Below are positions 56,883 through 64,000 of a stretch of 64,000 nt of DNA, one piece after another. Below the pieces are notes generated by a model. It worked only from the letters and a program-made list of their open reading frames with translations. It was not told the DNA's origin and made no database searches. The DNA lies in assembly GCF_963678635.1 (NCBI RefSeq), contig NC_087062.1:17655789-17719788 (forward strand). Direction: 5' to 3'. This DNA comes from Symsagittifera roscoffensis (lineage: Eukaryota; Xenacoelomorpha; Acoela; Convolutidae). The translations under genes and the position numbers were made by a program. How positions within the stretch are numbered: the first letter of the stretch is position 1; the number at the start of each line of letters is the position of its first letter.

Positions 56883-57412
56883 CCAGACTGCTCGTATCAG
56901 GGCGAAGCTTTGAATGTTCCGACTGCCTTTTAAGGTCTATGGAGCAGTAATAACATAATAAAACTAAAGGTAAAAAAATTAATTTATTTTTTTAATTCGT
57001 GTTTTTCTGTGAAAATCACCCCCCCCCCCCTTCCCTCCCCCCCCGCCACATGCCATATAAAATACAAAGTGATAGATTTTGCTCCTTGTTATAAACCAAT
57101 TATGGTAAATTATCTTCCTGCAACCAATTTAGGACGGTTTCTAAGACGGATTAAAACTCCGCTTACACGTTAATAGAGCGAATTAAATCGCGCTATAATT
57201 GTCCTAAAATGGCAATCTGTAAACCCCCATAACTTTACGAAAAATTATCACAAGGGAAATAGTTTTTCAAATTAAAGCCCAGGACAACAATACCTTTTGG
57301 TTGATGTATAAAAATTTTAACAAAAATTGCCAGTTAAAAAGTCGAAATTTGTCTGAAGAAAAAAACGACCTCGAGCAAAAATATTCGTTACTTTCGTTAA
57401 AAAAAGTCGGAA
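56883..57412 (-). repeat. Helitron-like repeat, copy D
   Basis: On the minus strand it starts near TTCCGAC (57412) and ends CTGG at 56883, which fits the CTRR rule. One arm of the hairpin is mutated (56898-56912). A C-rich tract of about 11 then 8 C at 57019-57044 lies inside. Confidence 0.45.
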
Positions 57413-58535
57413 TAATTAGAAAACATTAATTTTCGATTCCATAAATCTGATAGGTTTTCCATGACATGGCAATGCAGTTTTTTTAAGCCTACTTTTCCAT
57501 GTTACTTTGCTTGACCAGTAAAAGTGTGTATCAGAACACAGAAAAGAGATTCAAACCCCTCCTGAGAATTTCATACTTATCAAATTTCGAGTGCGCTGTT
57601 ATGTTTATGTCTCTTCTTTCTATCGAATTTCGTTAACTCAACGTCAATCACTTCTGGAATTTCTGCCAAAATACTACTTAAAATTATGAGCTGTGTAGCT
57701 TCGTTGTAACAGTTGCTACGAATAACCATCAACTTTTGATTACCATGATGATGAAATTTTGATCGCCAAAGTGTTAGAGCGTTTTTAGAATCAAAATCTT
57801 AATTTTATATTTTATCTTTCATTTTGAATTTTCCATATCGCACTCTTTTTAAACAATCAGAAAAACACATTAAAAGGCTCAGGAGTTTGTAGCAGTTTCT
57901 ATAATTATTATTTTAAAATGGTTTTCCGCAAACACATTGAAGCCGAAGTGGTGCCAAAACAATTTCACGTTAAAAGCGTTCTATGGCCGATAATGAAAGC
58001 GGAAAAGTAATAAAAACATGTGTGCTTCTGAGTATTTGTGAAAAAAGCGGCTGTTATGTTTTTCCAAGTCAGATACTGAATGTCAAATAAAAAACACCTG
58101 AAAAGGTATTTCAAGCGTGGGACACACGAACAAAAGAGTCTTCCTTTTCCAGTTTTGAAACGCCATCAATTTTGCATAAATTACCTATGAAAGCTTGAAA
58201 AAAGTGCTTTATTTGAACTTTTTTTGAAGATCTTGTTGGCATAGGTACATTAAATTAATTTTTTGTTGCAATATGATCTACTTGTTACAAATTTCTTCAG
58301 ATGGCATTTTAGACTACCAATAACTGAAATAGTTTACGGTTTCACTCATAAAAACCAATATTAAAAGAAAGCTTAATTGCTGCTTCATTAAGTTTCGCAA
58401 TTCAAATAAACTCGAGACACTCGATATTATTTAGAACATCAATTCGGACCTAATTCAAAACCTATAGTTTTTCACTTGACACAATTAATAGATATTTATT
58501 TCTAGACAATTTTTTATCTTGCTCAAAGTTTTAAA
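57413..58535 (+). promoter_or_regulatory. Upstream region of the EF-hand gene
   Basis: AT-rich, no ORF of note; presumed promoter and 5' UTR. No specific element recognised. Confidence 0.3.
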
Positions 58536-58711
58536 ATGGCTACGGCAGAACATCGCAACAGCAATTCTACCGGGGGAGGGGGTAGAAGCAGTCCCCGGAA
58601 GAACTCCACAATCACCCAATTCGAGGGGGGCGAGGATTTGTCGGAGGAACAGATTCTGGAGATCAAAGAGGCATTCTCCATATTCGACTCAGATGGAGAC
58701 GGAGTTATCAC
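58536..58711 (+). CDS. EF-hand gene exon 1
   Basis: ATG 58536, 58 codons plus two bases; donor GTGAGT begins at 58712, splitting the first EF loop. Confidence 0.85.
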
Positions 58712-61700
58712 GTGAGTGTAGTTACATTGAGACAGAACGTTACCAACAATTTTTCAGCGTCAATGCCCTAGGAAACATTGTTAAAAATTAAACTTTTAGA
58801 GAAAATGGGAAGAAATAAAAAGTAGGAGAACTGAGAAAGATAGTAAATATTACATTTTCAAAAACCAGTGTTCCCGAGATGACGAAAATTCTTGTCATAC
58901 AAATCAATAGAAAGGAAAAAAGCTTATCATACAGATCCATACAATTCCACAGTAAAAATAGTTTGAAATGAGCATGACCAGCATTTTTCCTTAAAAAGAG
59001 TTGTGTGACTCACTAGATTTTTTCCTTTCAATGGAATCGTATGATAACTAATTTTTCCATTCGATGGAAGCGTCGAGTTGCATGATAAACACTTCAAGCA
59101 ATAGAGTGGTATGAATAAAATTACAGCTGGCAAAAACTGCATTAAAACGTTTATCGAATTTCTAATTGTGGAAAACAAAAAAAAACAAGGCTGCTCGTAT
59201 CAGGGCGAAGCCCTGAATGATCCGATTATATTTTTAGGTCTATGGAAAAGTAAAAGCGTGAAAAAATTAAGTGTAATAAAATAAAACTAAATTTTTTTTA
59301 AAAAAATTTGAGATTTTTTGCCAAAAACATCCCCCCACACGCCATATAAAGTTTAAAGTAATAGATCTTGCTCCTAGCAACACATCAATTGTGGCGATTC
59401 TGGGTGTCATAGTGCTAAATCGGTTATCCAAGTCTATTTAGTCCTTGATAGTTCCTTTTGTCAATCATTTCATTTCATCTCATTGATAGACATCTTTGGC
59501 AGGTGGTTGGCCTTCGGATTGTTTGAAACCTTCGGATTTCACCTAAACAATGTCTCGTTTGATCTATAAATTAAACAATTGTTTCTTTGTTTACATCTAT
59601 ATTCAAGTATCGAACTAGCGTTTTCCACATGGCGCAGTCAACAGGCCCAAGTGGGGGAAAACCCACTTGGAATAGTATCCTTTTGGCCGGCGAAAAGTGC
59701 AGAACCCCCCATGCTCTGGTTATTTTGGTTAAATTGCTTCCAGTGGGGAATGGTTGCAAAGCACTCAATAAATCCAAAGATTTATAGCTTCGCAGATACA
59801 CTGGACGTCACGCAGATCGCGAAGCTGCCGAAAGAAGTAGATGGAAAAAAAGGATAGCGTCGGAACAGCCTTAATTTCGAACTTATACTTTTGCCTGGGG
59901 GAGAAACTTGAATTGGTCGAAAGTTCTATAATCTAAATCTGCATGTTTAGACGAAAAGATGCCGAAGCTTAACAAATGCTGAAGCCGACTGACACCAATT
60001 GGGGCATGAGATCAGACAATGAGTATGGGGGGACGCAAGAAGAAATCACCCACTGATCTTATCGACACCGCAGTCACTAAGTCAGACAGATGAGCCGACG
60101 GCGACATCTTTTCAAGGACCGGACGACGAAGCAAGACCATCCCGCACAGTATTCCAGCGCACTGGAGACCGGAATTTAAGCAGGTATAGAAAATTGAATA
60201 CGAAAAGTGTTGCGGAAACTACGCATACACTTAAAATGAATAATGGAACCTTGCTTAGGAAATTCGGGGTCGCAGTACGGAAAGCCAATACTCCGAAAAG
60301 CGAAGTTCAGGGCTACCGAAGCCACCAACGCCGGCGGATCTACAAAAAGAAATGGCGATTTCGGAATCGAAAAAGCGGAAGAAATCAAGCGCAACAGCGA
60401 AACTAGGCGGAGCAAGAACCACAGGCGAACGAGTTTGATACGAGGAGTCAGAGTCTGACAGCGATAGCTAACCACTGGCTACGAGGAGAATCGGAGGTAA
60501 ACTGCCATTGGCATCGTTACCTGATTTACAGGCAGAAACTAGCGGAGGACGAGAAGATACGGAGCGAGCGAATTAGGAGCGAACGGCGGTTGAACAGGAA
60601 GCAGAAACAAGTACGACGGCGACGAGGAAGGAGAGCGGAAAATCTAGAAAAATGACGGGGACAGGAGCGATAGTCGGCAAAGAAGACGACGTATTGAAGG
60701 CTGATCCGCAACCGGTACCGACGGCGTGCGAAAAGAAAAAGCGAGCGAAGAAACAAAGGCTAGTATCATATTCGAGCCAAGATTCGGGAAGTGATACGGG
60801 GTCTAGGAAAAACAGCAGGAAGAGAACGGCGGTGACGAAAATGGGCGGGGTCATGATTGACCATATATCATGAGGCGGAATTCAGAACAAAGGAAATGAG
60901 TAAACGGAGCGGACTGACGTATAAAACTTAAGAAGATGAACTAAAAACGCAGCTATAGTTATTGAAAAACTTAGTATGTTATCAATGCCTTAAGCTTAGT
61001 GTAGAAACGTGAGCTAGAATCGGCGGGACCGAGCTAATCTTTTTGTTTAAAAACTTTTCATCTAGTACTTAAATTTAACAAAATCAATACCAGTGCAGTT
61101 TATTTACTTTTTAAAGGAGGGTATGTCATAGTGCTAAATCAGTATCCATGTCTATTTAGTTCTTGATAGTTCCTTTTGTCACTCATTTTTTCATTTCATT
61201 TCATTGATAGACATCTGTGGTGGGTGGTTGGCCTTCGGATTGTTTGACACCTTCGATTTTCACCTAAAACATTGTCTCGTTTGATCTATATTTTAAACAG
61301 TTGTTTCTTTCTTTACATCTTAATTCAAGTATCGAATTAGCGCTTTCCACAAGTTTAAAGTAATGTATCTTGCTCCTAGCAACACATAAATTATGAAAAT
61401 TAAGCTTCCTTCAACCAATTTGGAACGTTTTCTAAGACGGATTATATCTCCGCTTACGCGTTAATAGCGCGAAATATATCGCACGTTAATTGACACAAAT
61501 TGGCCAAATTGGCAATGCTTAAACCCCGATTTATTTCCAGAAAATAATCACAGGTGATTATTTTTTAAATCTTTTTAAATTCAAACTCAGGACCACAATA
61601 CCGTTCGAATAATATTAAGCAAATTTCGTCAAAAATGGCTAGTTAAAAAGTCGAATTTTGTCTGAAGAAAAAACCCACCCCGAGCACAAATATTCCGTTA

Positions 61701-63708
61701 CTTTCCTTACGAAAATCGGAACAAGAAAAAACGCCAATTCTTATTCTTAGTTCAGCCCAAAAGATCAGTCTCTCATCAGATGGTAAAATTTTTTTAAAAA
61801 ATGAACCTATGTTACTGCGTTTGTTGTATGTTTCTATCCCTAATTTTGAGACAGCATGAAATAACTGATGTAGGACTGCCTCAAAGTATAATTGACTTGG
61901 CAATTAAGGAAAAAGAAGGTTTTCCCTAGTCCAGGTCTGCAAATTCAAATTACACTCTAGTTCAGCTCGAAGTACAAACGTGCATAGCATGCATGAAAAG
62001 ACATTTGTATATAAAATAAAAATATAAACTAACTTCTACCGGTTCGACAAAAATGAACTTGAGAAGAACTCGTCTAAAGTTACCCAGGCGATGGCACTTA
62101 AAAACCCAAATCTTCGCATTTACATGGTGGATTTAAATGAATAGAAAATGAATGTAAAGCTTCTTTGTTTAAAAACAAAATCTTGTTTTTTTTTCAACAA
62201 CCAATGAAACATCATTCTGTAAAAAACTTGTTTTAAGTTGCCTAAATTTTTTTAATCTAATGTGAAAACAAATTTATTATTTTTCTAAATTAATTATGAA
62301 AACTGCTTGTGAAGATTTCCGAAAAAAAATGTTATCGTAATTTTTTCATAAATTGCAATCGTATGATAAGCATTTTTCTTTTTTGTTTGCTTAAAGAAAT
62401 CATAATTTTGATGATCAATTTGCTTTCACCCGATAAAAAACGGATTTAAGTTGATTAAACGATATTTATAAAACGAAAAAGCCTTGTTTCTATAAAACCA
62501 TAGAAGCTACGCATGGAATTGTATGATAAGTTTTTGTATTGATTTGTATGAGAAGCATTTTTCTGAATGGTGGTCAACCCGGATTGATGTGTATTATGGT
62601 ATATCACTTCCATTTCGTGTGATGGAGTATTTAAGCTTTTTTTGTTAAATCTGGGTCGTGGTATTTTAAAACAAATCGGCTAATGTAAATCTCGGTATTA
62701 TAACCGCTCAGAAAAAAATAAGGTACACCCTTTTTCCGGCGCAATTTTACAAGCAAAAAAATCCGAAACTTCTTTAATTTAGCTTTTCAATGCAAAAATG
62801 GTTTAGTTTTAATTTTTTTTCTTGATTTTTTATAGTTTTGTATTTCATTAAAAATTGATTGCTTCCAACGTGACTTAATATTGCACTCAACTCATATTAG
62901 GCAGAAGGAGTTCTACAAGGCCCTGGAGGTGCTCGGGAGTCCGTTGACAGAGTCGGAGGCCCAGATGGCACTGCAGGACATGGACATGGACGAGAACGGG
63001 AGAGTGGACTTCACTGAGTTCCTCACATGTGTGGCCAACAAACTACAGGACGAAGCCTCAGAAGAAGAAATCGTTCAGGCATTCAAGGTCACCTCATTAC
63101 AAAAAAAACGTCTCGTCAACGTGAATATTAATGCAAAGCTCGAAATAATACGCCTGTTGTACGTGTATATCAACATGAAGTAAGAAAAGTGCATATATTT
63201 CCTATTTCATCTTTAAAGTCAGGTGCTTATAGAAAAATTTTGCACCCTCCGCCAATAGTAAAAATTGTGTTCTGAAAAGCCATAACTTTTTTCGAGCTGA
63301 AACTTTGCTTTTTCTTTGTCATAATAAATTTTTTCTTCACATTCCTTTTTCGCGTTTTTCAACTATTTAAAAAGCAGCGCTGAAAATGATAGAACATGAT
63401 CATCGCCATCTTTCTTTTTTAGACACTCCTTTTTATTCACAGAGATAATTAAGTTTAACATTCGAATGAAAGTTTCGTTGCAGGTGTTCGACATCGACAA
63501 CAACGGCACCATCAGTGCAGAAGAGTTCAAGGCCATAATGACCTCGAGAGGAAACAAGATGGAGGAGGCAGAGGTAAATGAAATGCTATTAGCAGCTGAC
63601 ACCAATAAGGATGGATTGATAGACTACAGGGAATTCGCCCGCATGCTGGATGGGGGCAGGGGTGCATTCACACCCATGGGACGTTCAGTCGCGTCAGATC
63701 CAAAATGA
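58536..63708 (+). CDS. Calmodulin-like four-EF-hand protein, 195 aa, three exons
   Basis: Exons 58536-58711, 62901-63087 and 63484-63708 join in frame (AC|G makes Thr at the first junction; phase 0 at the second). All four EF-hand loops are complete 12-mers: DSDGDGVITQKE, DMDENGRVDFTE, DIDNNGTISAEE and DTNKDGLIDYRE, each with acidic or Asn ligands at positions 1, 3 and 5 and Glu at 12, so all four should bind calcium. The core resembles calmodulin/troponin C, but with a ~35-residue N-terminal extension rich in Gly, Ser and Arg, and a ~17-residue C-terminal tail. The extension has SPRKNST, a possible phosphorylation site. Intron 1 (4189 bp) carries repeat copies and an LTR element. The exact ortholog is unclear. 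Confidence 0.85.
59186..59404 (-). repeat. Helitron-like repeat copy E, 3' half
   Basis: Minus-strand hairpin CAGGGCTTCGCCCTG (59201-59215) and end ...CAGCCTTG at 59186. The rest of the copy lies beyond the LTR element, at 61352-61721. Confidence 0.45.
59405..59629 (+). repeat. 5' LTR of the short element
   Basis: Starts TGTCATAGTGC and ends TTTTCCACA. About 85-90% identical by eye to 61124-61351. Confidence 0.8.
59629..59960 (+). pseudogene. Gag-like ORF fragment of the short LTR element
   Basis: ATG 59629-59631 straddles the LTR/primer-site junction and opens 52 codons to TAG 59785-59787. The sensible reading then continues in the other two frames (about 59780-59850, then 59850-59936), indicating at least two indels. 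It starts MAQ, like the gag of the gypsy element. The family is otherwise unclear. Confidence 0.45.
59630..59641 (+). promoter_or_regulatory. Primer binding site, serine-tRNA type
   Basis: TGGCGCAGTCAA directly after the LTR. The first ten bases fit a serine tRNA 3' end; compare TGGCGCAGCC in the gypsy element at 42583. Confidence 0.55.
59961..61123 (+). other. Interior of the short LTR element
   Basis: Purine-rich and GC-richer than its surroundings. A 73-codon ORF at 60652-60873 is Lys/Arg/Ser-rich and nuclear-signal-like (KKKRAKKQR). Other ORFs are short and in mixed frames. It looks like degraded coding sequence of unknown origin. Confidence 0.35.
61124..61351 (+). repeat. 3' LTR of the short element
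   Basis: Preceded by the purine tract at about 61114-61121. Ends GCTTTCCACA. Confidence 0.8.
61352..61721 (-). repeat. Helitron-like repeat copy E, 5' half
   Basis: On the minus strand it starts near TCCGATTTTCG (61721) and runs up to the LTR element. It matches copy A (30589 onward) closely, including the GTAACGGAATATTTGTGCTC stretch. Confidence 0.45.
61722..62900. other. Rest of intron 1 of the EF-hand gene
   Basis: AT-rich; no gene or repeat recognised. Confidence 0.3.
62901..63087 (+). CDS. EF-hand gene exon 2
   Basis: The acceptor CATATTAG ends at 62900. Ends ...GCATTCAAG before an unusual donor, GTCACC. Carries the rest of loop 1, loop 2 and the central linker. Confidence 0.8.
63484..63708 (+). 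CDS. EF-hand gene exon 3
   Basis: The acceptor TCGTTGCAG ends at 63483. Starts with VFDIDNNG, carries loops 3 and 4 and the tail, and stops TGA 63706-63708. Confidence 0.85.
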   Translation: MFDIDNNGTISAEEFKAIMTSRGNKMEEAEVNEMLLAADTNKDGLIDYREFARMLDGGRGAFTPMGRSVASDPK

Positions 63709-64000
63709 ATGTCTTTATCCGGAAGGCAAAAACTAAATGGCCCTTTTCAAAATGCCGTCCAAGTTATATGAATGGCTAAAAACTTTTGCTCGCTGTTCCA
63801 AACCTATTAATTTGAATTGATATATTTGAAAAAAGTTACCAATGTTCAAATGTAAAACTAGAATTTAAGTTTGAAGAATATTGGGAGATTAGGAGGGTGT
63901 TTAGGACTGAAAGCACTTAAGATATATATTCATTCTTCTCAAAAATTTCAGAACGGGAAAATTGGAAAAGATATCCTGATGTAGATGAGATCTTGGTTGT
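63709..64000 (+). other. 3' flank of the EF-hand gene
   Basis: Probable 3' UTR and beyond. I see no canonical AATAAA before the window ends. Confidence 0.3.

Larger units (their letters stand above)
59405..61351 (+). mobile_element. Short LTR element without recognisable pol
   Basis: Direct repeats at 59405-59629 (225 bp) and 61124-61351 (228 bp) both run TGTCATAG...TTCCACA. A serine-tRNA-type primer site TGGCGCAGTC follows the first, and a purine tract AAAGGAGGG precedes the second. The 1494-bp interior has no RT or integrase motif, so it is a non-autonomous or gag-only derivative. It sits within a Helitron-like copy in intron 1 of the EF-hand gene, and about 45 bp of that copy is present on both sides. 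Confidence 0.75.

Noticed and set aside
1-64000. CRISPR arrays, rRNA and tRNA genes
   Set aside because: No regularly spaced short repeats with unique spacers, and no cloverleaf or rRNA sequence recognised.

Overview
This is animal (metazoan) DNA, most likely from an invertebrate with an AT-rich, repeat-laden genome. Three intron-containing host genes with GT-AG splice junctions can be assembled from the sequence: a small multi-pass membrane protein (35237-43917, +), a T-box transcription factor of the T-brain/Eomes type (48221-45039, -), and a four-EF-hand calmodulin-like protein (58536-63708, +). The T-box family makes the source a metazoan. I cannot fix the phylum, and I saw no tRNA, rRNA or CRISPR.

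Region by region. 1-5915 is a block of long, purine-rich ORFs (840, ~370 and ~648 aa) with no family I recognise and no visible polymerase or transposase motif; it runs off the left edge and is followed by a 1.3 kb tail (5916-7250) with repeated TTCTAGAGT motifs. About 7260-22910 is a very A-rich, decayed, retrovirus-like Ty3/gypsy-type element in the order gag, protease, RT, RNase H, integrase, an intact 142-aa membrane protein, a proline-rich ORF, an envelope-like protein and a further ORF of about 590 codons. 22911-26560 holds no recognisable gene. 26565-29427 is a LINE with an eroded endonuclease and a long RT ORF. 29428-35236 holds Helitron-like hairpin repeats and a 1.4-kb tandem duplication.

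The 8.3-kb intron of the membrane-protein gene carries a nearly complete Ty3/gypsy element on the minus strand (36639-42874) with 291-292 bp LTRs. Its polyprotein is broken by only a few stops. The membrane-protein and T-box genes are convergent. Upstream of the T-box gene is a cluster of GTTAAC-type hairpins, including a 91-bp mini-element with perfect 19-bp inverted repeats and an 8-bp target duplication. 50032-56722 is a complex tandem array. Intron 1 of the EF-hand gene contains a Helitron-like copy split by an RT-less LTR element (59405-61351).

Points that stand out: the unknown three-ORF block; the accessory ORFs around the envelope gene; and two different LTR elements whose gag ATG is formed by the last base of the LTR plus the first two bases of a serine-tRNA-type primer binding site.
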